The notes beneath the pieces are model-generated. The model saw only the letters and a program-made list of their open reading frames with translations, was not told where the DNA came from and ran no database searches. The position numbers were made by a program, and so were the translations under genes. A stretch of DNA of 64,000 bases from Agrobacterium pusense (GTDB lineage Bacteria > Pseudomonadota > Alphaproteobacteria > Rhizobiales > Rhizobiaceae), in the NCBI RefSeq assembly GCF_900102105.1, contig NZ_FNBB01000016.1:42396-106395 (forward strand). Reading direction: 5' to 3'. Positions 26,386 through 35,483 of this stretch are shown here, piece after piece (positions within the stretch are counted from its first letter, which is position 1; every line of letters starts with the position of its first letter).

Positions 26386-27684
26386 TCAGGAGGCCGCCTT
26401 GATGGACAGGCTTTCGAGATAGGCCGACGGGTTTTCCGGGTCGAAGACCTTGCCGTCGAAGAAGGTTTCCTTGCCGCGCGAGGTGGAAGCGGGCAGATCG
26501 GTTACGCCGAGATCCTTGGCGGCAGCGCGCCAGATATCCTCTCGGTTCACCTTCGCAACCAGCGCCTTCACATCGGTGTCGGGCGCGAATTTGCCCCAGC
26601 GGATGTTTTCCGCGATGAACCAGCTGTCGTGGCTGCGGAAGGGATAGGAGGCATGGTCCTGCCAGAACTTCATCTGCAGGCCGGTGTTTTCGAGCGCGCG
26701 GCCGTTGCCGTAATTGATATTGCCCTTCAGACGGCCAAGCACATCCTTCGGCGGCACGTTGAACCATTGGCGTTTGCCGAGGATGGTGGACATTTCTTCC
26801 TTGTTCGCCATCTCGTCGCACCATTGCTGCGCTTCCATGACCGCCATCAGCAGCGCCTTGGCGGCGTTGGGGTTCTTTTCCACCCAGTCGGCGCGCATGC
26901 CGAGCGCCTTTTCCGGATGGCCCTTCCAGAGTTCGCCTGTCGTACAGGCAGTAAAACCGATGCCCTGATTGACCAACTGCTCGTTCCAGGGCTCGCCCAC
27001 ACAGAAGACGTCCATGTTGCCAACCTTCATGTTGGCGACCATCTGCGGCGGCGGAACGACGATGGTGGAAACGTCCTTGTCGGGATCGATACCGCCGGCG
27101 GCAAGCCAATAGCGGATCCAGAGATCATGCGTGCCGCCCGGGAACGTCATCGCGGCCTTGATTTCCTTGCCTTCCGCCTTCTTTTTCTCGAACGCCACCT
27201 TCAGTTTGGAGGCATCGAGTTGAACGCCGGTATCTGCATATTCCCTGGCGACGGAGATGCCTTGGCTGTCGAGGTTCAGGCGGGCGAGGATTGTCATCGG
27301 CACCGGCACATTGTTCTGGGTTACCTTGCCCGTATGCATCAGATACGGCATCGGCGTGAGAATATGCGCGCCGTCAATACCGTTCGAAGCGCCGCCGAGC
27401 ACCAGATTGTCGCGCGTTGCGCCCCATGACGCCTGCTTCAGAACCTCGACGTCAGGCATGCCATGCTTGGCGAAGAGGCCCTTTTCCGCGGCGATAACGA
27501 GCGGTGCGGCGTCGGTGAGTGCGATGAAGCCGAGTTTTGCGCCTTTGACCTCAGGCTCGGCGGTGGCTGCGAAAGCCCCAGAGGGAAACGCGCCGCGTAC
27601 CGCAGTGACAAGGGCTGCGTTGGCCGTGGTCTTCAAAATCGCGCGGCGGCTGACAGCGCCGGAGAATATCTTTTTCATTCGCAT
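26386..27684 (-). CDS. nrtA: nitrate ABC transporter substrate-binding protein
   Basis: The 432-residue NrtA/CmpA-family protein captures nitrate in the periplasm. The N-terminus has a twin-arginine signal (VSRRAILKTTANAAL, about residues 10-24), so export is probably by Tat. Family marks include KLGFIALTDAAPLVIAAEKG near residue 52, the PMPYLMHTG anion-site region and NMDVFCVGEPWNEQL. The alternative start two codons later cannot be ruled out. First structural gene of the nitrate operon, behind a 190-base leader and a sigma-54 promoter. Confidence 0.93.
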   Translation of the reverse strand: MRMKKIFSGAVSRRAILKTTANAALVTAVRGAFPSGAFAATAEPEVKGAKLGFIALTDAAPLVIAAEKGLFAKHGMPDVEVLKQASWGATRDNLVLGGASNGIDGAHILTPMPYLMHTGKVTQNNVPVPMTILARLNLDSQGISVAREYADTGVQLDASKLKVAFEKKKAEGKEIKAAMTFPGGTHDLWIRYWLAAGGIDPDKDVSTIVVPPPQMVANMKVGNMDVFCVGEPWNEQLVNQGIGFTACTTGELWKGHPEKALGMRADWVEKNPNAAKALLMAVMEAQQWCDEMANKEEMSTILGKRQWFNVPPKDVLGRLKGNINYGNGRALENTGLQMKFWQDHASYPFRSHDSWFIAENIRWGKFAPDTDVKALVAKVNREDIWRAAAKDLGVTDLPASTSRGKETFFDGKVFDPENPSAYLESLSIKAAS

Positions 27685-27871
27685 GTTCCCCTTATTGGGC
27701 CACCCGTGGGTGACGTTTTCGCTTGCGAAAAAACCGGAAAATAAAAAAAACGCCGCTCGGTGTTTGCGTCTGCGGACGGGAGAAGTCCGGACTGCAAAAC
27801 CTTGCGACGTCTGTGTCTTTGAAAGCGCCTATGCCGCGCCCTGCTTGCTCCGATCGCCGTTGACCGGTGCG
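27685..27871 (-). promoter_or_regulatory. long untranslated leader of the nitrate operon, likely NasT target
   Basis: About 187 bases separate the predicted sigma-54 start from the nrtA ATG with no coding sequence. On the transcribed strand a GC-rich segment (27776-27751, with CCGC/GCGG pairing) is directly followed by eight U (27750-27743), as in an intrinsic terminator. Just before it CGGAC/GTCCG can pair, encoding a second hairpin. NasT is an ANTAR antiterminator, so this layout fits leader attenuation. The canonical ANTAR double-hexaloop was not identified with confidence. Confidence 0.55.
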
Positions 27872-27881
27872 AAAAACAAAA

Positions 27882-27897
27882 AGCAAAAGGCGTGCCA
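27882..27897 (-). promoter_or_regulatory. sigma-54 promoter of the nitrate operon
   Basis: On the minus strand TGGCACG (27897-27891), four bases, then TTGCT (27886-27882) match the -24/-12 consensus exactly. The start should be near 27871. This ties the operon to nitrogen limitation through RpoN and presumably NtrC. Confidence 0.85.
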
Positions 27898-28054
27898 GTT
27901 TATCAAAATTAGATTATAGCCCTGAAAAGAAAGGCGTATTCATGAGGTGGGCTGTACGACTAAATTTTAATCAGGGATTTTCTTGGCTTGCATTTGGGCA
28001 AATAGAGAAATCCAGCGCTTGAATTTTACGCAGCTTGACCAGCTTGGGTGCCGT

Positions 28055-29359
28055 TTATGCCTCACCGGAAGCTTGAGAAACAGCCGTAGATGTACGTACT
28101 GAGAATTCCTTCACATAGCCTTCTATGTCGGCGGGATCGAATATGAGGCCATCTACGAAACGATCACCCTCTTCCTGCCCTTCGACACGGATATCGGCAT
28201 CATCAGGCGCATTGGCGTCGCCCAGCACCGCCCGGTAAATATCCGGCCGGTAGGAAGACAAGGCGGCCGCCACGCCTTTGCGAGAAAATTCCGCCTGCCC
28301 CCAGCGGATCATCTGGCTGTAAATCCACAAAGCCTGACTTTGCCGGGGATAATTCGCATGGCCGCCATGAAAGGTGAAATATTTGTCGATCACGCGCCTA
28401 TTCCCCCGGCTATCAATGCTGAATTCACCGGCAAGCACACGACGGATAATCGCCTCAGGCGCTCCGATGTAACGCGGATCGGCAAGGGCCCGGCTTAGTT
28501 CATCGTGATTTTCTGCAAGATCGCACCAGCGCGCGGCCGCATCAAGCGCCGTCAGCAGCCGTCCGACCGCTTCTTGTTGGTTTGCCGCCCATTCGGGCCG
28601 CATGCCGATGACCTTTTCGGGTGCGGAAGGCCACAAATCCTGCTTGGCGGCAACGATCCGGCCGACACCGCGTTCGGCGGCGACGATATTCCACGGCGCT
28701 CCAACGCAGAAACCGTCAATCGCTCCCGCAGCGAGCGCATCCGATGTCAACGGCGGCGGCACGACCACAAGCTTGACATCGTTGTCGGGGTGAATGCCGC
28801 CAGCGGCAAGCCAGTAGCGAAATTCGTAATTATGCGAGGAAAACGGGTAGGTCATGCCAAGCGTCGGTGGCGGCTCGCCGCGGGCACGCATATCATCAAG
28901 CACACGCTTCAGCGCCTCAGCATTTTCGAGCGCTCCCGCCGTTTCGGAAAGTCCGGTCACGGCCTTCATGCGGTCAAACAGGCGGGTCGAAAGCGTGATC
29001 GCATTGCCGCCGCGTCCGAGTGAAAAAGGCGTAATCGTCGGCGACGGGTTAGAACCGAGCCCGAGCATGGAGGCGACTGGCATTGGCGATATCATATGGG
29101 CAATGTCGAATTGCCGGAACGCCAGCCGGTCACGCACATTTGCCCAGGAAACGTCTTTCACGAGATCGAGCGTAATGCCCTCGCGTTCTGCAAAGCCGAA
29201 TTCGGCCGCTGCGATAAGAACCGATGCGTCAACAAGGGGTATAAAGCCAGCACGCAGGATTTTCTGCCGGTCACTGCCGACCCTTGCCGGTGCGCCCGGG
29301 GCTTTCGTCGCTCCGCTGTCTGGTCCTGCCGTTTGTTCCGGTGCCGCCATGTTATTCAC
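28055..29359 (-). CDS. nasS: NasS-type nitrate/nitrite sensor (NrtA-like, cytoplasmic)
   Basis: The 434-residue protein is homologous to NrtA (RAGFIPLVDASVLIAAAEFG near residue 35; MISPMPVASML; AIDGFCVGAPWNIVAAERG) but has no signal peptide, only a polar N-terminus. In Azotobacter and Paracoccus, NasS holds the antiterminator NasT until nitrate or nitrite binds. The gene lies 24 bases downstream of nasT in the same orientation, and a 370-base gap carrying the nas promoter follows it. Confidence 0.9.
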   Translation of the reverse strand: MNNMAAPEQTAGPDSGATKAPGAPARVGSDRQKILRAGFIPLVDASVLIAAAEFGFAEREGITLDLVKDVSWANVRDRLAFRQFDIAHMISPMPVASMLGLGSNPSPTITPFSLGRGGNAITLSTRLFDRMKAVTGLSETAGALENAEALKRVLDDMRARGEPPPTLGMTYPFSSHNYEFRYWLAAGGIHPDNDVKLVVVPPPLTSDALAAGAIDGFCVGAPWNIVAAERGVGRIVAAKQDLWPSAPEKVIGMRPEWAANQQEAVGRLLTALDAAARWCDLAENHDELSRALADPRYIGAPEAIIRRVLAGEFSIDSRGNRRVIDKYFTFHGGHANYPRQSQALWIYSQMIRWGQAEFSRKGVAAALSSYRPDIYRAVLGDANAPDDADIRVEGQEEGDRFVDGLIFDPADIEGYVKEFSVRTSTAVSQASGEA

Positions 29360-29383
29360 TCCACGCTGTCCGGCTGGTCTTCG

Positions 29384-29971
29384 TCACATCAACAGACCGG
29401 CCGCGGTGACCACGCTTTGCGCGATCTCGGAAATCTTCTTTTTCTCGTTCATTGCCGTTTGCCGCAGAAGTGCAAAGGCCTCTTCTTCAGGAAGGCCGCG
29501 CATCTTCATCAATATGCCTTTGGCGCGTTCGATGACCTTGCGCTCCTCAAGCGCCGATTTCGCATCGGCCAGCTCCCGCTGCAGGCGGCTGAAAGCATTG
29601 AAGCGGCTGACCGCCATATCGAGAATCGGTTTCACACGCTCTTTCTTCAACCCGTCCACCACATAGGCGGAGACACCGGCCTCGACGGCTGCCTCGATGG
29701 AGGCGGTGTCGGAACGATCGACAAACATGGCGATAGGCCGGCCAACCGTGCGGGTGAGCTGGAACAGATGCTCCATCATGTCACGATTGGGATTTTCAAG
29801 ATCGATGAAAATGACATCAGGCTGCAGCGTCTCGATGGTGCGCGCCACCCCGTTCACCTCGTGGATGACGGTAACGCGCTGATAGCCCGCCTCGCGCAGG
29901 CCCTCCTCTATGATGGAAGCGCGGATCGCGTTTTCGTCGATAACGAGAATTGTCAGGTCGCGAAGCGTCAT
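29384..29971 (-). CDS. nasT: NasT-type response regulator with ANTAR antiterminator domain
   Basis: The 195-residue protein has an N-terminal receiver-like domain (ILVIDENAIRASI, then PDVIFIDLENPNRD; about 1-120) and a C-terminal ANTAR RNA-binding domain (about 130-190: ALEERKVIERAKGILMKM, EEEAFALLRQTAM). ANTAR proteins bind double-hairpin leaders and prevent termination. It should act on the nrtA leader, under NasS control. The start at 29971 fits the domain beginning; the longer reading frame to 30091 has no support. Confidence 0.92.
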   Translation of the reverse strand: MTLRDLTILVIDENAIRASIIEEGLREAGYQRVTVIHEVNGVARTIETLQPDVIFIDLENPNRDMMEHLFQLTRTVGRPIAMFVDRSDTASIEAAVEAGVSAYVVDGLKKERVKPILDMAVSRFNAFSRLQRELADAKSALEERKVIERAKGILMKMRGLPEEEAFALLRQTAMNEKKKISEIAQSVVTAAGLLM

Positions 29972-30068
29972 GTCAGCATTGATGACGCAGCGCAGCAAAC
30001 TTGGCAATCGCCCTGATCGGCAAAAGTGAAACAGTACGGCACGAGACGTTTCGCCGCCGCCCGCTATG

Positions 30069-30734
30069 TCAGGAGGCGTGTTCCACGGCACGTTCGAGCG
30101 CTTTCAGGACCGTACGCTCTGAAAGATTGAGATAGGTGTCCATCTCGTCGCCCGCTTCCTGCGCCTTGCCTTCCTCCATCAGTGACAGAATCTTGCTGTT
30201 CATGTCGACAAATGGAGAATGAAGCTGTTCGGGATCTTTCAAGAGACCGAAACACAGCCGGAGTTCAGCGGCAATACGCTCGTAAAAATCGCTGATCCGG
30301 GCACTGTCGAGGAGATCAACGACAGCTGCATGAAATTTCATGTTGGCGCTGCCCACGCCCAGCCAATCAGCAGCCTCACGCTTCACCTTCGCATCCTCGA
30401 CCGCCGCCCGCATCGTTTTGATCGCGGGGTGCTTGTGCCAGGCCTGCCTCAGCGCGCCGCATTCCACCATGCGCCGCACCCGGTAGATATCGATGACCGA
30501 GGACATGGTGGGAACTGCGACGAACACACCGCGATTGGCCTCATGACGCAGAAGCCCATCCTTGGTCAAAAGCCGGAATGCCTCGCGCAGCGAATTGCGG
30601 GAGACATCGAAACGTTCACTGAAGGCTGCCTCTGACAGGCGCTGCCCCGGCGCCAGCTCACCTGATATCAGCAGGGTACGAATACCCTTGGCCAATCGAT
30701 CCGCAAGCGGCAGACCCTCTATCGTTTCCGTCAT
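30069..30734 (-). CDS. GntR/FadR-family (FCD) regulator, probable control of the adjacent oxoproline operon
   Basis: The 221-residue regulator has an N-terminal winged HTH (about 10-75: PGQRLSEAAFSERFDVSRNSL) and a helical FCD ligand domain (about 85-210) with metal-site-like His residues in MKFHAAVVDL. It is divergent from the pxp operon. An exact FadR-subfamily operator, TTGTTGAACAA (30906-30916), lies in the 266-base gap. Repression relieved by 5-oxoproline or a related acid is an inference from position. Confidence 0.87.
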   Translation of the reverse strand: MTETIEGLPLADRLAKGIRTLLISGELAPGQRLSEAAFSERFDVSRNSLREAFRLLTKDGLLRHEANRGVFVAVPTMSSVIDIYRVRRMVECGALRQAWHKHPAIKTMRAAVEDAKVKREAADWLGVGSANMKFHAAVVDLLDSARISDFYERIAAELRLCFGLLKDPEQLHSPFVDMNSKILSLMEEGKAQEAGDEMDTYLNLSERTVLKALERAVEHAS

Positions 30735-30904
30735 GGCGCTCCTTTCCTAAGAGCAATGCAGCATCGGGAATTCCGTGACAGGCATGTTCGGACACGGCAT
30801 GTTCTGCCCATAGCACAAAGCATTAGCAAAGCACGAAAAAAACATGCTGAATTCATGCGCATAACGTCCAACAAATAGACAAAATAAGAGAACGATTATT
30901 ATTT

Positions 30905-30917
30905 ATTGTTGAACAAT
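30905..30917. promoter_or_regulatory. GntR/FadR-type operator before the oxoproline operon
   Basis: ATTGTTGAACAAT is a perfect 13-bp dyad. Its core TTGTTGAACAA fits the FadR-subfamily consensus TnGTnnnACnA. A TTGACA (30919-30924) follows at once, so a bound regulator would cover a -35 element. The rest of the gap (30735-30904) is AT-rich and shows no gene. Confidence 0.7.
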
Positions 30918-31000
30918 GTTGACAATTTCGCGGAACAGGCCAAACTCGGTCTCATAAAGCATCCGCGAGGGGCGGATTGCAAATGGAGCGGAGAAAATCC

Positions 31001-32257
31001 ATGGAGCAGAATAAGCTCTCGCCCGCCGACCCTAACGAGGTTGCGCGCAAGGCGAAGAATCAACGGTATGCCTTGCTTTCGGCAATGTTCTTGATGTCGA
31101 TGTCGGCCGTCGGGCCGGGCTTCATCACACAGACCGCAAATTTCACGGTTAAACTGGGCGCCGCATTCGCATTCGCCATCGTCATTTCCGTCCTCATCGA
31201 CTTCGTCGTGCAGGCCAATATCTGGCGCATCGTCACCATTACCCGCATGCGGGCACCGGCCATTGCCAATGCCGCTATTCCGGGTTCGGGTTATCTGCTT
31301 GCGATTCTCGTCATTATCGGCGGCCTGTTCTTCAACATCGGCAATATTGGCGGCGCGGGCCTCGGCTTCAACGCCATGATCGACCTCGATCCGAAGATCG
31401 GCGGTGCAATAGGTGCACTGGCGGCCATCGGAATCTTCCTGTCCCGCCGCGCCGGCATTGCCATGGACCGCGTGGTTTTTGTCGCGGCCTTTGTCAAGCT
31501 GGCGCTGATCGTTTATGCGGCATATGTTTCCGGCCCGCCGGTCGCGGAAGCCTTCCGCCAGACTTTCCTGCCAGACACCATCGATTTCGTCACCATCACC
31601 ACCATCGTCGGCGGCACGGTTGGCGGCTACATCACCTATGCCGGTGCGCATCGCCTGCTGGACAAGGGCATGGTGGGCATTGAAAATATCAACGCGGTCA
31701 ATCGCGCGGCGCTCAGCGGCATCGCCATCACCGGCGTCCTGCGCTACGTCCTGTTCCTTGCCATCCTCGGCGTTGTCGCAAGTGGCGTGGTCATCGATCT
31801 CTCCGGCAAGGCGGCGAATCCGGCCGGCCAGGCTTTCCATGCCGCCGCCGGCAATATCGGCTACCGCCTGTTCGGCGCCGTCTTCCTCGCCTCGGCCATG
31901 ACCAGCATCATCGGCGCGGCCTATACCTCCGTGTCATTCCTGACAGCTTTCAAGCCTGACATAACGGAGCGTCAGCGTAATCTGGCAACGGTCGGCTTCA
32001 TCGCCATTTCGCTGATTGCCTATGTCATCATCACCACCCCGCCTGCAGCCATGCTCGTCTTCGTCGGCGGTCTCAACGGTCTCGTCCTGCCGATCGGTCT
32101 TTCGATCTTCATGTATGCCGCCTGGAAGCGCGCGGATCTGATGCACGGGTACCACTACCCGCGCTGGCTGCTGGTGCTTGGCGTGCTGACCTGCGCGCTC
32201 ACCTGGTATATGGCCTATAAATCGGCGGGCGCGATCTTTGCCCTGCTCGGCTACTGA
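31001..32257 (+). CDS. NRAMP-like transporter of the oxoproline operon (YcsG type)
   Basis: The 418-residue membrane protein has about eleven hydrophobic segments and is a divergent NRAMP relative like Bacillus YcsG. The first helix keeps [11 protein letters not shown], but the metal-binding DPGN of true NRAMPs reads TANFT. In the sixth-helix region ([10 protein letters not shown]) no MPH is seen, so it is unlikely to move divalent metals. Context points to uptake of the operon's substrate, an organic acid such as 5-oxoproline. The start at 31001 has GGAG seven bases upstream; two earlier in-frame ATGs do not. Confidence 0.82.
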   Translation: MEQNKLSPADPNEVARKAKNQRYALLSAMFLMSMSAVGPGFITQTANFTVKLGAAFAFAIVISVLIDFVVQANIWRIVTITRMRAPAIANAAIPGSGYLLAILVIIGGLFFNIGNIGGAGLGFNAMIDLDPKIGGAIGALAAIGIFLSRRAGIAMDRVVFVAAFVKLALIVYAAYVSGPPVAEAFRQTFLPDTIDFVTITTIVGGTVGGYITYAGAHRLLDKGMVGIENINAVNRAALSGIAITGVLRYVLFLAILGVVASGVVIDLSGKAANPAGQAFHAAAGNIGYRLFGAVFLASAMTSIIGAAYTSVSFLTAFKPDITERQRNLATVGFIAISLIAYVIITTPPAAMLVFVGGLNGLVLPIGLSIFMYAAWKRADLMHGYHYPRWLLVLGVLTCALTWYMAYKSAGAIFALLGY

Positions 32258-32276
32258 TGGAATAAGGGAGGCAAAC

Positions 32277-33044
32277 ATGGCCGCTATCGATCTCAACAGC
32301 GATCTTGGCGAAAGTTACGGCGCATGGCGCATGGGCGATGACGAGGCGATGCTCGCCATCGTTTCCAGCGCCAACATCGCCTGCGGATTTCACGCAGGCG
32401 ACCCGGCCGGCATCTACCGCACCGTCAAGGCCGCTGCCGAAAAGGGCGTGGTCGTTGGCGCCCATGTCTCCTATCCTGACCGCGTCGGCTTCGGCCGCCG
32501 CGATCTGGACGCCACCTCGGAAGAACTGATTGCCGATGTCATCTACCAGATAGGCGCGCTGAAGGGTGTTGCCGCCGCTGCGGGCACCACGGTGCGTTAC
32601 GTGAAGCCGCATGGCGCACTTTACAACCGCATCGCCAATGATGCGAAACAGGGGCAAGCCGTGATCGACGGCATCAAGGCCATAGATTCGTCACTGGCGT
32701 TGATGGGCCTTGCGAACGCGCCCATCCTCGATCTCGCCCGCAAGTCCGGTCTTGCCGTCGTTGCCGAAGCTTTTGCCGATCGCGCCTATACGCCTCAGGG
32801 CCAGCTCGTTTCCCGCCGGGAAGCCGGTGCCGTATTACATGACGCGGCAAAAATTGCCGACCGCATGGTGCAGCTTGCCCGCGAAGGCACGCTGGAGGCG
32901 ATCGATGGCAGTATTATAAAAATCGAGGCGCAATCCATCTGTGTACATGGCGACAGCCCCGGTGCGGTCGCCATCGCCCAGGAAATCCGCCGGCGCTTCG
33001 AGGCTGATGGCATCGACATCCGCTCTTTTGCATCCAATCGCTGA
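32277..33044 (+). CDS. pxpA: 5-oxoprolinase subunit A (LamB/YcsF family)
   Basis: The 255-residue protein is of the LamB/YcsF family. The N-terminus [12 protein letters not shown] and [13 protein letters not shown] are diagnostic, as is KPHGALYN near residue 100. In E. coli PxpABC, PxpA hydrolyses the phosphorylated 5-oxoproline product of PxpBC to glutamate. GGGAGG precedes the ATG at 32277, nineteen bases after the transporter stop. It is cytoplasmic. Confidence 0.92.
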   Translation: MAAIDLNSDLGESYGAWRMGDDEAMLAIVSSANIACGFHAGDPAGIYRTVKAAAEKGVVVGAHVSYPDRVGFGRRDLDATSEELIADVIYQIGALKGVAAAAGTTVRYVKPHGALYNRIANDAKQGQAVIDGIKAIDSSLALMGLANAPILDLARKSGLAVVAEAFADRAYTPQGQLVSRREAGAVLHDAAKIADRMVQLAREGTLEAIDGSIIKIEAQSICVHGDSPGAVAIAQEIRRRFEADGIDIRSFASNR

Positions 33045-33055
33045 AAGGATAGCCG

Positions 33056-33865
33056 ATGACGATACCCACATCCTATCTCAATCACACGGACGCGGACGCC
33101 GCCCGCAAGGCCCGCGCCACCTATCGCGGCGGTATTGTCGCCCCTACCTCCGGCATCGCGCCCGGCTTCACGCAGGCGAACATGATCGTGCTGCCGCGCG
33201 ACTGGGCTTTCGATTTCCTGCTTTATGCGCAACGCAATCCCAAGCCCTGCCCGGTACTCGACGTGTCCGATCCGGGATCGCCGACCACTCTTCTGGCGCC
33301 TGGCGCCGATCTCAGGACTGATCTGCCGCTTTATCGCATCTGGCGTGACGGCAAGCTTGTTGAGGAAACCGCTGACGCCACCGCCGCATGGGCTGAGCGC
33401 GACGATCTCGTCGCCTTCCTCATTGGCTGCAGCTTCACCTTCGAAACACCGATGGTGGAGGCGGGTATCGAAATCCGCCATATGACGGACAAGAGCAATG
33501 TGCCCATGTATCTCACCAACCGCCCCTGCCGTCCGGCCGGTCGGCTGAAGGGCAATATGGTCGTTTCCATGCGGCCGATCCCGGCGTCGCGCGTCGCTGA
33601 TGCGGCGACCATTTCGGGACGTTTTCCAGCGGTGCATGGTTCGCCCGTGCATGTGGGTGCGCCCGAGGAGATCGGCATTACCGATCTCGCAAAGCCCGAT
33701 TTCGGCGACGCGGTGCGGATCGAACCCGGCGAGGTTCCGGTCTTCTGGGCCTGCGGCGTCACCCCACAGGCCGCCGTGATGGCATCCGGTGTTCCCTTTG
33801 CCATTACCCATGCGCCGGGACACATGTTCATTACCGATATTCCCGATTCCGCCTACCACGCGTGA
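33056..33865 (+). CDS. DUF1445 hydro-lyase family protein (YcsI)
   Basis: The 269-residue protein belongs to DUF1445 (YcsI; the mitochondrial D-glutamate cyclase C-terminal region is related). Recognisable stretches are [15 protein letters not shown] (around 33-48), [10 protein letters not shown] (around 120) and TNRPCRPAG (around 158). D-glutamate cyclase converts D-glutamate to 5-oxo-D-proline, which fits its position between pxpA and pxpBC. Its exact reaction here is an inference. It is 11 bases downstream of pxpA. Confidence 0.85.
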   Translation: MTIPTSYLNHTDADAARKARATYRGGIVAPTSGIAPGFTQANMIVLPRDWAFDFLLYAQRNPKPCPVLDVSDPGSPTTLLAPGADLRTDLPLYRIWRDGKLVEETADATAAWAERDDLVAFLIGCSFTFETPMVEAGIEIRHMTDKSNVPMYLTNRPCRPAGRLKGNMVVSMRPIPASRVADAATISGRFPAVHGSPVHVGAPEEIGITDLAKPDFGDAVRIEPGEVPVFWACGVTPQAAVMASGVPFAITHAPGHMFITDIPDSAYHA

Positions 33866-33872
33866 GGATATG

Positions 33873-35483
33873 ATGCGTTTTCTTCCCGTCAGCCTCGCCA
33901 CCATTCTTGTCGAACTCGCCGATCTCGATGAAACGCTTGCGCTTTTCGCCTCGCTGCAGAACGATCCCATCGAAGGCATAGAAGAGACGGTGCCGGCTGC
34001 CCGCACGCTGATGATCCGGTTCCGGCCCGAGAAGATCGGCTCCGAAGCGCTGGCTGCGCGGCTTGCGAGCCGCGATCTCTCGGCAAAGATCGCGCCGTCG
34101 GACAATCTTGTCGAAATCCCCGTCCGTTATAATGGCGAAGACCTTGCAGATGTTGCCGAACTAACCGGCCTGAGCATCGAAGAGGTTATCCGCCGGCACA
34201 CCGAAAGCGAATTCACCGTTGCCTTCTGCGGCTTCGCTCCCGGTTTTGGTTATCTGGTCGGAGGCGATCCCGCGCTGCATGTCCCGCGCCGGCAAAGCCC
34301 GCGCACCCGTATTCCGGCCGGCTCCGTAGCATTGGCCGGTGCTTTCAGCGGCGTCTACCCGCAAAACAGCCCTGGCGGCTGGCAGATCATCGGCACGACG
34401 CCGGTGAAGATGTGGGATATAGACCGCGACCCCGGCGCGCTGTTTCAGCCGGGCTACCGTGTGCGTTTCTTCGACATGGACAAGACCGGTCGAACGGTAG
34501 ATATCCCAGCTCCGGCACCGGACAGGAAAGTACCAAAAAAGGATGGCCCGCATTTCGAGGTGCTTGCCGCGCCAATGCCAGCCATCTTTCAGGACCTCGG
34601 CCGTTTCGGCCAGACCGGGCAGGGTGTCTCCGCCTCCGGCGCGCTGGATCGCGGCGCATTTAATGCCGCAAACCGCATCGTCGGCAATCCGGTCAACACG
34701 CCCTGTCTCGAACTGACGCTCGGCGGCTTTTCCTTCAAAAGCGCGAACCGTACCGTTATCGGCATAACCGGCGCCCCCTGCCCCGTCACGATCAAGACGG
34801 CAGAGCGCAGTTTCGTGGCAAAGGCGCATGCACCGGTTTCCCTTGAGGCCGGTGATGTTGTCACTTTCGGCCAACCATCGAAAGGTATGCGTTGTTATCT
34901 CGCGGTGCGCGGTGGCTTCGATGTCGAGCCGGTGCTCGGCAGTTTCGCGACGGATACACTTGCCGTTGTTGGCCCGGAGCCGGTCGGTGCAGGCGCCATC
35001 CTGCCGCTTAAGGGCGAGACGTCCGGCCTTTCCAGCGTATCGATCGACGAGGTTCCGGCTTTCGAGCCGCCGGCAACGGGTGAGGTCGTGACACTGGATG
35101 TCGTTCTCGGGCCCCGAACGGACTGGTTCACGCAGAGGGGTATCGAGACGCTGACTGGCCAGCTCTGGCAGGTCACCCCACAATCGAACCGGGTCGGCAT
35201 TCGCCTCTCAGGCGACGTGCCGGTGGAACGCAAGGACAGTGCGGAGCTTCCGAGCGAAGGCACGGCAACGGGCGCGATCCAGATTCCCCATAGCGGCCAG
35301 CCGGTTCTTTTCCTTGCCGATCACCCGCTGACCGGAGGTTATCCTGTCATCGGCGCGGTAGCGGAATATCATCTCGATCTTGCCGGGCAGATCCCCGTCA
35401 ACGCCAAAATCAAATTTCGCCCGATCGGCCCCTTTGCCGAAATCGTGGCCAGGAACATAGAATCCCGAGGAGAAAAGCGATGA
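33873..35483 (+). CDS. pxpBC: fused 5-oxoprolinase subunits B and C (KipI-KipA; urea-carboxylase CT-like)
   Basis: The 536-residue protein joins two proteins that are separate in E. coli and Bacillus. Residues about 5-210 are AHS1/KipI/PxpB ([38 protein letters not shown]). Residues about 225-530 are AHS2/KipA/PxpC ([49 protein letters not shown]). The same AHS1-AHS2 pair is the carboxyltransferase part of urea carboxylase. The start at 33873 is preferred over ATG 33870 because GAGG is then five bases upstream. Its end overlaps the next gene by an ATGA. Confidence 0.9.
   Translation: MRFLPVSLATILVELADLDETLALFASLQNDPIEGIEETVPAARTLMIRFRPEKIGSEALAARLASRDLSAKIAPSDNLVEIPVRYNGEDLADVAELTGLSIEEVIRRHTESEFTVAFCGFAPGFGYLVGGDPALHVPRRQSPRTRIPAGSVALAGAFSGVYPQNSPGGWQIIGTTPVKMWDIDRDPGALFQPGYRVRFFDMDKTGRTVDIPAPAPDRKVPKKDGPHFEVLAAPMPAIFQDLGRFGQTGQGVSASGALDRGAFNAANRIVGNPVNTPCLELTLGGFSFKSANRTVIGITGAPCPVTIKTAERSFVAKAHAPVSLEAGDVVTFGQPSKGMRCYLAVRGGFDVEPVLGSFATDTLAVVGPEPVGAGAILPLKGETSGLSSVSIDEVPAFEPPATGEVVTLDVVLGPRTDWFTQRGIETLTGQLWQVTPQSNRVGIRLSGDVPVERKDSAELPSEGTATGAIQIPHSGQPVLFLADHPLTGGYPVIGAVAEYHLDLAGQIPVNAKIKFRPIGPFAEIVARNIESRGEKR

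Noticed and set aside
30899..31840. 313-codon minus-strand frame opposite the NRAMP-like gene
   Set aside because: Asp/Ala/His-rich antisense of a membrane protein gene and covers the operator; not a gene.
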